Source: Roseomonas fluvialis (GTDB lineage: Bacteria > Pseudomonadota > Alphaproteobacteria > Acetobacterales > Acetobacteraceae). From it: a DNA stretch of 64,000 nt. The DNA is taken from contig NZ_AP025637.1 in assembly GCF_022846615.1 (NCBI RefSeq), forward strand, positions 1,818,501-1,882,500, given 5' to 3'. Each line of letters opens with the position of its first letter. Within the stretch, counting starts at the first letter, position 1. The position numbers and the translations under genes were made by a program. The notes beneath the pieces were generated by a model that saw nothing but the letters and a program-made list of their open reading frames with translations, searched no databases and was not told the origin of the DNA. Below are positions 8,490-17,533 of this stretch, piece after piece.

Positions 8490-9457
8490 TGGATGCCGGA
8501 CCCTGGCGGCGGCAGTACGTGCACGACCTGCTCTTCGCGGTCGACGGCACGGGCTGGCACGAACCGGAGATGAAGGAATCGATCGGCTATCGCTGGTCCG
8601 GCCCGGGCCGCTTTTCGGTGCTGCGGATGCCCGCACCCGCCGGCGCCGGGCGGGGCGAGGCGCGCGTGCTGGTCCTGCAGGGCGAGGCCCTGCCGGAGGT
8701 TGCGGTCTTCCTGAATGGCCAGCGGCTCGCGGTCACGGCGCGGCGGCAGGGCCTGCTCGGCATCCTCGACTTCGCCTGGGACGAAGCGGCCATGGCCGCC
8801 GAGGGCCGCGCGGAATTCTGGTTCCATGCCGAGCGCCTGGCGCAATTGCCGGTGCCCGGCGGACGCATGCGCGCGGTGGGATTCCGCCTGTCCACCCTGA
8901 CACTGACCGGTGCGGCGGGCGGTCCCGCGCCGGCGGCTGAGGCGCTTGCGCTCATTCTGGGCCGGCGCTTCCTGTTCGAGCGCCTGGCGGTCGCGACCGG
9001 CCGCGCGCATTTCGCCTTCCGCACCGACGCCGATGCCCGCGTCCTGGATGTGCGGCTCGAGGCAGCACGGCTTGGCCCGACGGCGCAGCCGCAACTGGTG
9101 CTTGCGCTACAGGCCGGCGCCGGCGGGGTGGACCTTGCACTTGGCGCTCCGGGGACGGTCCCTGTGGTGGCGCGCGTCGCGGCCACCGGATCCATGCCCC
9201 TGCCGGGCGCGCTGTCGCCGCGTGATGGGCTGCTGGTCGCGCGGCTGCTTGCCGCATTGCCCGAAGCCTTCGGTCGCTGGCTGGACGAGGCAATGGCCGG
9301 CGCGTCGCCGGATGCGGCGCTGCTGGCGCTCTGGCGTTGCGACCTCGCGCGTGTCGCGCGTGCGGCGGAGGGGGCGCTGGCAGTGGCGCTGGCCGATGGC
9401 GTGGATGCCTTCGCCATCGACCCGACCGCGCCCTTCACCTGGCCGGCGGCGGGCTGA
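8489..9457 (+). CDS. Unknown protein, possible carbohydrate-associated beta domain
   Basis: A 322-residue protein of unknown function. The N-terminal 130 residues look like a beta-sandwich: GTGWHEPEMKESIGYRWSG, a run of short strands with FLNGQRL, then FWFHAERLAQLP and VGFRLSTLTL. The GW-x-PE ... RW-x-G pattern recalls domains found in polysaccharide-synthesis clusters, which fits its coupling to the glycosyltransferase-like gene before it. The C-terminal half is Ala/Leu-rich and featureless by eye. There is no signal peptide or membrane segment. The start overlaps the previous stop by one base. The gene ends 15 bases before the convergent cysNC stop. Confidence 0.55.
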   Translation: MDAGPWRRQYVHDLLFAVDGTGWHEPEMKESIGYRWSGPGRFSVLRMPAPAGAGRGEARVLVLQGEALPEVAVFLNGQRLAVTARRQGLLGILDFAWDEAAMAAEGRAEFWFHAERLAQLPVPGGRMRAVGFRLSTLTLTGAAGGPAPAAEALALILGRRFLFERLAVATGRAHFAFRTDADARVLDVRLEAARLGPTAQPQLVLALQAGAGGVDLALGAPGTVPVVARVAATGSMPLPGALSPRDGLLVARLLAALPEAFGRWLDEAMAGASPDAALLALWRCDLARVARAAEGALAVALADGVDAFAIDPTAPFTWPAAG

Positions 9458-9472
9458 CGCGTCGCGGCGGCT

Positions 9473-11338
9473 TCAGCAGGCGATGCCGGCGCTGCGCAGC
9501 CGGTCGAGCACATCCGCGGCGCATTCCTCGGCCGTGCGGCCGGCGGTCAGGATGTGCAATTCGGGGTTCTCGGGCGGCTCGTAGGGGCTCGAGATGCCGG
9601 TGAAGTTCTGGATCTGCCCCGCCTGCGCCTTGGCATAGAGGCCCTTCGGATCGCGCGCGATGCACGCCTCGATGGACGTGTCCACGAAGACCTCGGTGAA
9701 TTCGCCGGGCCCGAGCAGGTCGCGAACCATCCGCCGTTCCGCTTGGAAGGGCGAGATGAAGGAACACAGCACGATCATCCCGGCATCGACGAACAGCTTC
9801 GCGACCTCACCGACGCGGCGGATGTTCTCGACACGGTCGGCGGCGGTGAACCCGAGGTCGCGGCACAGCCCGTGGCGCACATTGTCACCATCGAGCGAAT
9901 AGGTCGCGCGCCCGGCCTTGTGCAGCGCCTGCTCGACGATGTTGGCGATGGTGGACTTGCCCGACCCCGACAGTCCGGTGAACCACAGCACCATCGGGCG
10001 GTTGCCCACCAGCGCGGCGCGCGCCGCCTTGTCCACCGTGAAGTGCTCGTGGTGGATGTTCGACGCGCGGCGCAGCGGGAAGGCCACCATGCCCGCGCCG
10101 GCGGTGCGGTTGGTGAAGCGATCCACCAGTATGAAGGCGCCGGTCGCGCGGTTCTCGGCGTAGGCGTCGAGCGGGATCGGCTGGCCGGCGGAGAAGTTGC
10201 AGAAGCCGATCTCGTTCAGCGACAGCCGGCGTGCGGCGTGTTCCTCGAGCGTATTGACGTCCACGCGGTGCCGGATCGAGGTGATCGAGCACGGCGTCCA
10301 GATATTGCCGATGCGCATGAGGTAGCCGCGCCCGGGCAGCATCGCCTCCTCATCCATCCACAGCAGGTGCCCGGCGAACTGGTCGGCGACGGGCGGGCGT
10401 TCGGCGGGGCGGACCAGGATATCGCCGCGCGCGACATCGACCTCGTCCTCCAGCGTGATGGTCACGGCCTGCCCGGCCTCGGCCGCGTCCAGGTCGCCAT
10501 CGGCGGTGACGATGCGCACGATGCGCGACGCCTTGCCCGAAGCGGCGACGATCACCTGGTCGCCGGGTGCCACGCGCCCCGACGCGATGGTGCCCGCGAA
10601 GCCACGGAAATCGAGGTTCGGCCGGTTGACCCACTGCACCGGGAAGCGGAAGGGCTTCGACCCGAGGTCTTGCGCGACATCGACCTGTTCGAGGTGCTCG
10701 ATCAGCGTCGGCCCCTTGTACCAGGGCATGTTGCCCGACCGCGCCGTGACGTTGTCCCCGAAGCGCGCGCTGATCGGCACCGGCACGATGGAACGGAAGC
10801 CCAGTTCCGAAGCGAAGGTCACATAGTCGCCGACGATGCGGTCGAAAGTGTCCTGGTCGAACTTCACCAGGTCGATCTTGTTCACCGCCACGACGATGTC
10901 GCGGATGCCGAGCAGAGAGCAGATGTAGGAATGCCGCCGGGTCTGCGTCAGCACGCCCTTGCGGGCGTCGATCAGGATGACCGCGAGCGACGCACCCGAG
11001 GCACCGGTCGCCATGTTACGCGTGTACTGCTCATGGCCAGGCGTATCGGCGACGATGAAGGCGCGCCGCGGCGTCTGGAAGAAGCGGTAGGCGACGTCGA
11101 TGGTGATGCCCTGCTGGCGCTCGGCCTCCAGGCCATCGACCAACAAGGCGAGGTCCACATCATCGCCCGTCGTGCCGTGCTTGCGGCTGTCGCGCGTGAT
11201 CGCGGCCAGCGTGTCCTCGAAGATCAGCTGGCTGTCGAACAGCAGGCGCCCGATCAGCGTGGACTTGCCGTCATCGACCGACCCGCAGGTGAGGAAGCGG
11301 AGCAGTTCCCGGTTCTCGGGCGCGCGGTGCTGCGTCAT
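9473..11338 (-). CDS. cysNC: Bifunctional sulfate adenylyltransferase GTPase / APS kinase
   Basis: A 621-residue fusion. Residues about 1-430 are CysN, the GTPase subunit that drives ATP sulfurylase. It has P-loop [12 protein letters not shown], switch [19 protein letters not shown], the NKIDL guanine motif and two beta-barrel domains. Residues about 440-621 are CysC, APS kinase, with P-loop [12 protein letters not shown] (near 452) and DGDNVRHGL. The enzyme converts sulfate to APS and then PAPS in the cytoplasm. CysN/CysC fusions are common in alphaproteobacteria. It lies two bases after cysD on the same strand and is clearly co-transcribed. Its 3' end faces the unknown gene ending at 9457 with almost no space for a terminator. 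Confidence 0.96.
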   Translation of the reverse strand: MTQHRAPENRELLRFLTCGSVDDGKSTLIGRLLFDSQLIFEDTLAAITRDSRKHGTTGDDVDLALLVDGLEAERQQGITIDVAYRFFQTPRRAFIVADTPGHEQYTRNMATGASGASLAVILIDARKGVLTQTRRHSYICSLLGIRDIVVAVNKIDLVKFDQDTFDRIVGDYVTFASELGFRSIVPVPISARFGDNVTARSGNMPWYKGPTLIEHLEQVDVAQDLGSKPFRFPVQWVNRPNLDFRGFAGTIASGRVAPGDQVIVAASGKASRIVRIVTADGDLDAAEAGQAVTITLEDEVDVARGDILVRPAERPPVADQFAGHLLWMDEEAMLPGRGYLMRIGNIWTPCSITSIRHRVDVNTLEEHAARRLSLNEIGFCNFSAGQPIPLDAYAENRATGAFILVDRFTNRTAGAGMVAFPLRRASNIHHEHFTVDKAARAALVGNRPMVLWFTGLSGSGKSTIANIVEQALHKAGRATYSLDGDNVRHGLCRDLGFTAADRVENIRRVGEVAKLFVDAGMIVLCSFISPFQAERRMVRDLLGPGEFTEVFVDTSIEACIARDPKGLYAKAQAGQIQNFTGISSPYEPPENPELHILTAGRTAEECAADVLDRLRSAGIAC

Positions 11339-11339
11339 C

Positions 11340-12263
11340 TCAGAAATAGCCCTCGCGCTTCTTCTTCTCCATCGAGGCTTCCTCGTCGGAGTCGATCAGC
11401 CGTCCCTGGCGCTCGGAGGTCTTGGCGGCGCGCATCTCGGTAATGATGTCGGGCAGGGTCGCCGCCTCGCTCTCGACCGCGCCCGACAGCGGGTAGCAGC
11501 CGAGCGTGCGAAAGCGGACCATGCGCATCTGCGGCGTCTCGCCGGGCTCGAGCGGCAGGCGGTCGTCATCGACCATGATCCAAGTGCCAGCGCGCTTCAC
11601 CACCGGGCGGGGCTTCGCGAAATACAGCGGCACCACCGGCAAATCCTCGGCCAGCACGTAGTCCCACACGTCGTATTCGGTCCAGTTGGACAGCGGGAAG
11701 ACGCGGATGCTCTCGCCCTCGCGGATGCGCGTGTTGAAGAGCGACCACAATTCGGGCCGCTGCGCGCGCGGGTCCCAGGAATGGCCCGGTCCGCGAAAAG
11801 AGAAGATGCGTTCCTTGGCGCGGGATTTCTCCTCATCGCGCCGCGCGCCGCCGAAGGCCGCGTCGAAGCCGTGCAGATCGAGCGCCTGCTTCAGCGCCTC
11901 GGTCTTCATCACCTGCGTGTGCAGCGCGGAGCCCGACGCGATCGGGTTGATCCCGCGCGCGATGCCGTCGGGATTGGTATGGACCAGGAGTTCCATGCCG
12001 ACCTGCTTCGCCATGGCGTCGCGGAAGCTGATCATCTCCCGGAACTTCCACGTCGTGTCGATGTGCATCAGCGGAAAGGGCGGCTTGCCGGGCGCAAAGG
12101 CCTTCAGCGCCAGGTGCAGCATCACACCGGAATCCTTGCCGATGCTGTAGAGCATCACGGGCTTGCGAAAGGACGCGGCGACCTCCCGGATGATCGCGAT
12201 GGATTCCGCCTCGAGCCGCGCCAGATGCGGCGTCAGCGCGGCCTTGCGTGTGGTGATGGTCAC
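11340..12263 (-). CDS. cysD: Sulfate adenylyltransferase subunit 2
   Basis: A 307-residue catalytic subunit of ATP sulfurylase (PP-loop family), partner of CysN. Visible features are the [12 protein letters not shown] helix, the PP-loop [21 protein letters not shown] (near residues 35-56), [30 protein letters not shown] (near 145-163), and the conserved [14 protein letters not shown] at 12261-12263 is preferred as start because GAGGGG lies five bases upstream and the length then matches the family. An in-frame ATG at 12305 would add 14 residues with no homology that I recognise. cysNC follows after one base. The divergent cysQ starts at 12390, so the 126-base gap must hold both promoters. Confidence 0.95.
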   Translation of the reverse strand: MTITTRKAALTPHLARLEAESIAIIREVAASFRKPVMLYSIGKDSGVMLHLALKAFAPGKPPFPLMHIDTTWKFREMISFRDAMAKQVGMELLVHTNPDGIARGINPIASGSALHTQVMKTEALKQALDLHGFDAAFGGARRDEEKSRAKERIFSFRGPGHSWDPRAQRPELWSLFNTRIREGESIRVFPLSNWTEYDVWDYVLAEDLPVVPLYFAKPRPVVKRAGTWIMVDDDRLPLEPGETPQMRMVRFRTLGCYPLSGAVESEAATLPDIITEMRAAKTSERQGRLIDSDEEASMEKKKREGYF

Positions 12264-12389
12264 GGACCCCTCGGGCTCCAGATGCGTCGTGGTGCAGCGG
12301 CCCATGGCGCGCTGCAGCGATGGCGGGCTCTTCCCATGGCGACACGACCCGCGCAAGTTCTGCGCCAGGACAGGGCCGGAGCCGCGCCG

Positions 12390-13172
12390 ATGATGACCGA
12401 CACGTCGCTGCGCCACCGCCTGGCGGAACACTTCGCCGCGATCGCGCAGGATGCCGGGTCGCGCATCATGTCCTTCTATGGTGCCGCACGCGTCGCGGCG
12501 AAGGATGACGGCAGCCCGCTCACCCAGGCCGACGTCGCGGCGCATGACGCGATCCTGGCCGGCCTCGCAGCCGCCTGCCCAGACCTGCCCGTGGTGTCCG
12601 AGGAGGATGCGGTCCGCGCCGACGCCGCGCCGGACGGGCCCTTCATTCTGGTCGATCCCCTCGATGGCACGCGCGAGTTCATATCCGGCAATGGCGAATT
12701 CACGGTGAACATCGCGCTGATCGACGACGGCGTGCCGGTCGCCGGCGTGGTGCATGCGCCGGCGCTCGGGCGGCTGTGGCTCGGCGCGCTCGGCGCCGGT
12801 GCCACGGCCAGCGGCCCGGATGGCGCGCCGATGCGACCGATCGCGGTGCGCCGGCCGGATCCCTCAGGCCTGGTCGCCGTGGCGAGCCGGTCGCATCGCG
12901 ATGCGCAGACCGAAGCGTTCCTCGGCGGCCTGCCGGTCGCCGGGCTGCGCTCGGTCGGGTCCTCGCTGAAGTTCTGCCTGGTCGCGGAAGGCGAGGCGGA
13001 TGTCTATCCCCGTTTCGGCCCGACCATGGAGTGGGATACGGCCGCCGGCCAGGCGGTTCTGGAAGCCGCCGGCGGGCGCGTGGTCTGCCCGGATGGCGCG
13101 GCCTTCCGCTATGGCAAGGCTGGCGCGGCCTGGCGCAACGGCGGCTTCGTCGCCTGGGGCGGCCAGCGCTGA
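12390..13172 (+). CDS. cysQ: 3'(2'),5'-bisphosphate nucleotidase
   Basis: A 260-residue inositol-monophosphatase-fold enzyme that removes the 3'-phosphate from PAP and PAPS, controlling the sulfate-activation pool. The Li-sensitive phosphatase metal motifs are visible: EEDA (near residues 71-74), DPLDGTREF (near 89-97) and, toward the C-terminus, [19 protein letters not shown] (near 217-235). ATG 12390 is immediately followed by a second ATG; either may serve. It is divergent from cysD, and this pairing with cysDNC supports the assignment to CysQ over SuhB. Its stop is eight bases from the end of the convergent thioesterase gene. Confidence 0.93.
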   Translation: MMTDTSLRHRLAEHFAAIAQDAGSRIMSFYGAARVAAKDDGSPLTQADVAAHDAILAGLAAACPDLPVVSEEDAVRADAAPDGPFILVDPLDGTREFISGNGEFTVNIALIDDGVPVAGVVHAPALGRLWLGALGAGATASGPDGAPMRPIAVRRPDPSGLVAVASRSHRDAQTEAFLGGLPVAGLRSVGSSLKFCLVAEGEADVYPRFGPTMEWDTAAGQAVLEAAGGRVVCPDGAAFRYGKAGAAWRNGGFVAWGGQR

Positions 13173-13179
13173 ACCGCGG

Positions 13180-13605
13180 TCAGGCGCGCGGCACAACGGC
13201 CGCCCAGCTGGTGGTCACATGCGCGGCGATATCGCCCGAACCCTCGGAGCGGATCAGCACCTCGCCCACGATGATCCGCCCCCGCTTGAGCACGCGCGAC
13301 TCCGCGATCACCGGGCCAGGCGGCAGGCGACGCAGGAAGTGGATGGTCAGGCTCGTCGTAAGGCTCTCGTCCCGCCCGTCGGTGACGCCGAGCAACGCCG
13401 CCCACATCGCCACATCCGCGAGACCCATCAGCGCGGGGCCCGAGACCGTCCCACCGGGGCGCAGCAGCGCTTCCTGCCAGGGCAGCCGACAGGTCGCGCT
13501 GCCGCCCGCGGCCGCCAGCACTTCGATGCTCCAGGCGGCGGCCAGCGGCACGCCACGATGCACGATGGCTTGTATGGCCGCGGGTTCGGGGGTGTCGTCG
13601 GTCAT
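13180..13605 (-). CDS. PaaI-type hotdog thioesterase
   Basis: A 141-residue single hotdog domain, the usual length for PaaI/YbgC relatives that hydrolyse acyl-CoA thioesters. The pattern GGTVSGPALMGLADVAMWAALLG (central helix and its preceding loop, residues about 51-73) and SLTTSLTIHFLRRLPPGPVIAESRVLKRGR (next strands) fits the PaaI branch, where an Asp/Gly on the helix sets up the active site. The substrate is unknown. The start is ATG at 13603-13605. It is divergent from the SDR gene at 13729 and convergent with cysQ; no operon partner. Confidence 0.75.
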   Translation of the reverse strand: MTDDTPEPAAIQAIVHRGVPLAAAWSIEVLAAAGGSATCRLPWQEALLRPGGTVSGPALMGLADVAMWAALLGVTDGRDESLTTSLTIHFLRRLPPGPVIAESRVLKRGRIIVGEVLIRSEGSGDIAAHVTTSWAAVVPRA

Positions 13606-13728
13606 CAGGCGGGGTCCCGTTCGGTCGTGCCGCAGCCTGCCCCATGCCGGACCGTGGCGCCACGCGGCCCAGGTTGCCGCCGCCGCGGCGATGCGCGAAC
13701 AAGGGCGCTGCATCGAAAGGGCAGGGAC

Positions 13729-14478
13729 ATGACGCAACTCGCCGGCCAGGTCGCGATCGTCACCGGCGGCAGCCGAGGTATCGGCGGCGCCATCGTGCGT
13801 GCCTTCGCCGAAGCCGGCGCCGATGTCGCCTTCTGCCACCTGGATGACGCCGAAGGCGCGTCCGAGACCTCCGCGGCGGTCACGGCCCTGGGGCGTCGCT
13901 GCCATGCGGAATCCTTCGACGTCGCCGATGGCGACCGGCTGCGCGGCTTCATCGCCGCGGCGGAAGCGTCCCTCGGCCCCATCGACATCCTGGTGGCGAA
14001 TGCCGGGATGAACCTGCGCGGGCCCCTCGAGACCCTGCCGGAGGCGACCTTCCGCCGCATCCTCGATGTGCACTTCATGCACACGGTCATTGCCGCGCAG
14101 GCGGTCTATCCGGGCATGGCGGCGCGGGGGCGTGGGCGGATCATCACGCTGTCGTCGCAGCTGGCCTTCAAGGGCGCGGCGAACCTTACGCCCTATACCG
14201 CGGCCAAGGGCGCGATCCTGTCCTTCACCCGGTCCTTCGCGCTGGAAGCAGCCCCGCGTGGCGTGCGCGTGAATTCGATTGCACCCGGGCCGGTCGATAC
14301 CGCGCTGACGCAATCGCGCGGGCCGGAATGGCGCGCGGCGATCGAAGCGGCACTGCCCGCCGGGCGGCTCGGCCGGCCGGAGGAGATCGCCGCCACCGCC
14401 CTGCTGCTGGCCGGCCCTGGCGGCGACTTCTACGTGGGTGCGTGCCTGTCGCCCAATGGCGGGGACGTGATGCATTGA
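13729..14478 (+). CDS. SDR-family oxidoreductase
   Basis: A 249-residue classical short-chain dehydrogenase. The cofactor fold is VAIVTGGSRGIGGAIVRAFAE (residues 8-28), with NAGMNL near 90. The catalytic Ser is in ITLSSQLAFKGA (near 140), with Tyr-xxx-Lys in YTAAKGAIL (near 155-163), and NSIAPGPVDT follows the family PG motif. It resembles FabG-like 3-oxoacyl reductases and other alcohol dehydrogenases; context does not single out a substrate. ATG 13729 follows an AGGGA ribosome site. Its stop overlaps the TTG start of the following acetyltransferase (14475-14478), so the two are coupled. Confidence 0.87.
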   Translation: MTQLAGQVAIVTGGSRGIGGAIVRAFAEAGADVAFCHLDDAEGASETSAAVTALGRRCHAESFDVADGDRLRGFIAAAEASLGPIDILVANAGMNLRGPLETLPEATFRRILDVHFMHTVIAAQAVYPGMAARGRGRIITLSSQLAFKGAANLTPYTAAKGAILSFTRSFALEAAPRGVRVNSIAPGPVDTALTQSRGPEWRAAIEAALPAGRLGRPEEIAATALLLAGPGGDFYVGACLSPNGGDVMH

Positions 14479-15323
14479 CCACCGCGACCATCCGCCGGAT
14501 GCGGCCCCAGGATCTCGCCCTGGCGCTCGACTGGGCGGCGGCGGAGGGCTGGAACCCTGGCCTGTCTGACGCCGCCTGCTTCCTCGCCGCCGACCCGGAC
14601 GGCTTCCTGCTGGCCGAACTGGCGGGCGAGCCGGTGGGCTGCGTCTCCGCCGTGCGATACGGCGACGCGTTCGGTTTTCTCGGCTTCTACATCGTGCGGC
14701 CGGAGCATCGTGGGCGCGGGCATGGCTTGGCGCTGTGGCGCGCGGCGATGGCGCGCCTGCAGCCGGGCACCGTCGGGCTCGACGGCGTGGTGGCGCAGCA
14801 GGATAACTACCGGCGCTCGGGCTTCGCGCTGCTGCATCGGAACATCCGCTACGGGGCCGCGCGGCCGCACGCGCCGCACGTTCAGGACGCCCCCGCGATC
14901 AGCCCCGCCGCCGATCTGCCCTTTGCCGCGGTCGCCGCCTTCGACCGACACTTCTTCCCCACCGCGCGCGATGGCTTCCTGGGTGCTTGGCTTTCCGCGC
15001 CGGGCCATGTCGCGCGCGTGGCGACGGGGCCAGGCGGCGTCCTTGGGCTGGGCGTGCTGCGCCCCTGCCGCGAGGGTTCGAAGATCGGCCCGCTTTTCGC
15101 CCAGGACGGCGCCACCGGGCGCGCCATCTTCGCCGCCCTGCTGCGGGCGGCCCCGCCCGGGCCGATATTCCTCGACCTGCCCGAACCTAATGCCGATGCC
15201 GTGGCCATGGCCGTCGCCGCGGGCATGACCCCGGCGTTCGAGACCGCGCGCATGTATGCCGGCGTGGCACCTGCGCTGCCGATCGATCGCATCTACGGCA
15301 TCACCAGTTTCGAACTCGGCTGA
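14475..15323 (+). CDS. GNAT-family N-acetyltransferase
   Basis: A 282-residue protein with a GNAT domain in the first half: IRRMRPQDLALALDWAAAEGW at the start, and the acetyl-CoA pyrophosphate loop VRPEHRGRGHGLALWRAAM (near residues 74-92), followed by VAQQDNYRRSGF. The second half (about residues 140-282) resembles the extra domain found in YitH/HolE-like GNATs and ends MYAGVAPALPIDRIYGITSFELG, a family-like tail. The frame has no ATG near its 5' end; TTG 14475, overlapping the SDR stop, places the GNAT fold correctly. Substrate unknown. Confidence 0.78.
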   Translation: MTTATIRRMRPQDLALALDWAAAEGWNPGLSDAACFLAADPDGFLLAELAGEPVGCVSAVRYGDAFGFLGFYIVRPEHRGRGHGLALWRAAMARLQPGTVGLDGVVAQQDNYRRSGFALLHRNIRYGAARPHAPHVQDAPAISPAADLPFAAVAAFDRHFFPTARDGFLGAWLSAPGHVARVATGPGGVLGLGVLRPCREGSKIGPLFAQDGATGRAIFAALLRAAPPGPIFLDLPEPNADAVAMAVAAGMTPAFETARMYAGVAPALPIDRIYGITSFELG

Positions 15324-15331
15324 CGCTGCGG

Positions 15332-15360
15332 TTGACCGTGCCGACCCGCAGGGTCTAGCG
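15332..15360 (+). promoter_or_regulatory. Sigma70-like promoter for the four-repeat secreted protein
   Basis: TTGACC at 15332-15337 and CTAGCG at 15355-15360 are separated by 17 bases. The downstream ATG is at 15393, leaving a leader of roughly 25 bases, which suits a dedicated promoter for this single gene. Confidence 0.5.
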
Positions 15361-15392
15361 CTCTCCACTCGGCGACAGCACGGAGCATACCC

Positions 15393-16994
15393 ATGACCCA
15401 GCGCCACGACCGGCTTGCCGGTCCCCGGGCCAGTTCGGCCCTGTTGCCGGCGGCGGCCTTGCTCGCGGCGCTCGGCACGGCGGGTGCGCTCGGCACGGCG
15501 TCTGCGGCACCCCAGCGCGCGCCTGTCGCGACTGCTGTGCCGGGCCTGGCTCCCGCGATCGAACTCGTACAGGCGCGACCCATCACCGGTGGCGTGTCCG
15601 TCGCGCTCGACCTCGCCGAGGCTGCGGCCGGACCGGCCCTGACCGTGGGTGCGCCGGTGAAGCTCGACCTCGGCCGTGGCCAGGTGGCCTATTTCCGCCT
15701 GCCCGAAGGGGCCGGCGACGTCGAGGCGCTGACGCGCAACCTCGCCCAGGGGACCGACACCGTCATGGCGCTGGTCGACCGCCAGGGGCGCATCCTGGGC
15801 GAGGATGACGACGGCGGCGAGGAAGGCTTCGCCTCGCGCATCGAGATCGGCGCCGACCAGGCCGGCCCGCTGTTCCTGCGCGTGGGCGTGCTGGAACAGG
15901 CCGGCGGCCAGTTCGAAGTGCTCCTGCGCCAGGCCCCGCCGGCCGAGCCATCCGGCGCGCCGCGAACGCTCACCGAGGCCGCCGGGCAGGTTCCGATGAC
16001 CATCGGACAGGCGGTCACGATCCGCCTGCGCGGCCGCGCCGAGGCCTGGTTCCGCCTGCCGCCGGGCGGGCAGGATTTGGTGGTCATCACCCGCAACCTC
16101 TCGGCCGGTACCGACACGGCCCTTGCGCTGCTGGATGCCAATGGCCGCGAGATCACCGAGGATGACGACGGCGGCGAGGAACAACTCGCCTCGCGCATCG
16201 AAGTGCCCTCGGGACAGCGCCGGCCGCTGTATGTGCGCGCACGCCTGTTGGGCGGCACGGGCAGCTTCGACCTGGTGGTGCTGCCCGACACATCGCCCCC
16301 CGTGCCCGCCTTCCCGGCGAGCATCCGCGAGGCGAATGCCGCCCCCGCCCTTGCTGTCGGCCAGTCGGTGCCGCTCACGCTGCGTCGCGGCCAGACCGCC
16401 TTCTTCCGCCTGCCGGATGGCGATATCGCGGTCGTCACGCGCAATCTCCAGCGCCGCGCCGATACCGTGCTCGCGCTGCTCGACGCTGACGGCAACGTTC
16501 TGTCGGAGGATGATGACGGCGGCGGCGGCCTTGCCTCGCGCATCGAGGTCGCTGGCGGCGACCCGCGGCCGCTCTTCGTGCGCGCCGGGCTGCTTGGCGA
16601 TGGCGGCGGGTCCTTCGACCTGGCCGTCGAGGCCGACAACCAGGGTCCGCCGGATTTCCCGACCTCGATCAGCGCGGCCGCGGCGGCGCGGCCAATCGAA
16701 CCCGGCGCCGGCGTGGCGATCCGCCTGCGCCGCGGGCAATCCGCCTTCTTCCGCCTGCCGCCCGGCGCGTTGGTGGTGCGCACCGAGGGGCTGCGCGACG
16801 GGACCGACACCATCCTCGAGATCCTCGACGAGTCCGGGCGCGTGCTCGCCGAGGATGATGACGGCGGCGGCGGCCTTGCCTCGCGCCTGGTCGTGGACGC
16901 CGCGCGCAAGGGTGAGGCCTTCGTTCGCGCGGGCGTGCTGGGCGGCGGTCCCGGCGCCTTCGACCTGGTGGTCGAGCCGGCGCGGCGGCGCTAG
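15393..16994 (+). CDS. Secreted protein with four PPC-like acidic repeats
   Basis: A 533-residue exported protein with a long signal region (hydrophobic to about residue 38, ASA cleavage). Four tandem domains of about 95-110 residues follow. Each contains a lead strand (xVxLxLxRGQxAxFRLP), a middle TDTxxALLDxxGxxxxEDDDGG and an end ASRIEV ... RPLFVRAxLLGGxGSFDLVV. The EDDDGG clusters are at about 15802, 16158, 16507 and 16852. The pattern resembles bacterial pre-peptidase C-terminal (PPC) domains, which are beta-sandwiches often carried by secreted enzymes; here no catalytic domain is attached. The Asp clusters could bind calcium. The third and fourth copies replace EE with GG after the Asp run. 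It lies alone, with its own promoter. Confidence 0.75.
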   Translation: MTQRHDRLAGPRASSALLPAAALLAALGTAGALGTASAAPQRAPVATAVPGLAPAIELVQARPITGGVSVALDLAEAAAGPALTVGAPVKLDLGRGQVAYFRLPEGAGDVEALTRNLAQGTDTVMALVDRQGRILGEDDDGGEEGFASRIEIGADQAGPLFLRVGVLEQAGGQFEVLLRQAPPAEPSGAPRTLTEAAGQVPMTIGQAVTIRLRGRAEAWFRLPPGGQDLVVITRNLSAGTDTALALLDANGREITEDDDGGEEQLASRIEVPSGQRRPLYVRARLLGGTGSFDLVVLPDTSPPVPAFPASIREANAAPALAVGQSVPLTLRRGQTAFFRLPDGDIAVVTRNLQRRADTVLALLDADGNVLSEDDDGGGGLASRIEVAGGDPRPLFVRAGLLGDGGGSFDLAVEADNQGPPDFPTSISAAAAARPIEPGAGVAIRLRRGQSAFFRLPPGALVVRTEGLRDGTDTILEILDESGRVLAEDDDGGGGLASRLVVDAARKGEAFVRAGVLGGGPGAFDLVVEPARRR

Positions 16995-16998
16995 CGCG

Positions 16999-17532
16999 CT
17001 ATGCGCCGCCCTGCGCGGTGCTCCGCAGCCGCGTTGTGTCGAAGCCCTCGCGCCGCGCGATCGCGACCGCCGCGTCGAAATCGGCCTGCGCGATCTCCGG
17101 CGTGCGCGACAGGATCCAGAGGTAGTCGCGCCCCGGGGCGCCGACCACCGCCCAGCGATAGTCCGGGTCGAGCCCGATCACCCAGTAATCCCCGAAGAAT
17201 GGCCAGAAGAAGCTGACGCGCAGCCGGTCATTGCCCGGCGAGGCGCTGCGCGCGACCCCTTCGGCCACGCGCTCCGCCCCGCCCGCCAGCGCGTTGCGGC
17301 AGCGGTTGACGACCGTGACCTCGCCATCCGGCCGCGGCGTGTAGGTGGCGCTCACATCCTCGCAGCGCACCCGCGCGCTGTCCTGGAAGGAGGTCGGGAA
17401 GCGCGCTGCCTCGAACCAGGTCCCGGCATAGCGCGCGAGATCCACCTGCCCGACGGTGCGCGGTGCGTCGGGACCTGGTTCGCCACCGCAGGCGGCCAGC
17501 AGAAGCGTGAGGGCGATCAGGGCGCGGCGCAT
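16999..17532 (-). CDS. Outer-membrane lipocalin lipoprotein (Blc-like)
   Basis: A 177-residue protein with a lipoprotein signal peptide ending in LLLAACGG (Cys at about residue 15). The bacterial lipocalin signature is VDLARYAGTWFEAARFPTSFQ (near 30-50), followed by YTPRPDGEVTVVNRC and the late VSFFWPFFGDYWVIGLDPDYRWAVVGAPGRDYLWILSRTP block typical of Blc. Lipocalins of this type bind lysophospholipids or other hydrophobic ligands at the envelope. One base separates its start from the stop of the deacetylase gene upstream, so the two are an operon. Confidence 0.9.
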   Translation of the reverse strand: MRRALIALTLLLAACGGEPGPDAPRTVGQVDLARYAGTWFEAARFPTSFQDSARVRCEDVSATYTPRPDGEVTVVNRCRNALAGGAERVAEGVARSASPGNDRLRVSFFWPFFGDYWVIGLDPDYRWAVVGAPGRDYLWILSRTPEIAQADFDAAVAIARREGFDTTRLRSTAQGGA

Positions 17533-17533
17533 G

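Noticed and set aside
9554..11443. A 629-codon plus-strand frame
   Set aside because: It is antisense to cysNC and cysD; those genes carry all expected catalytic motifs.
12264..12305. A longer cysD starting at ATG 12305
   Set aside because: GTG 12263 has a GAGGGG site five bases upstream and gives the normal family length. The extra 14 residues have no recognised similarity.
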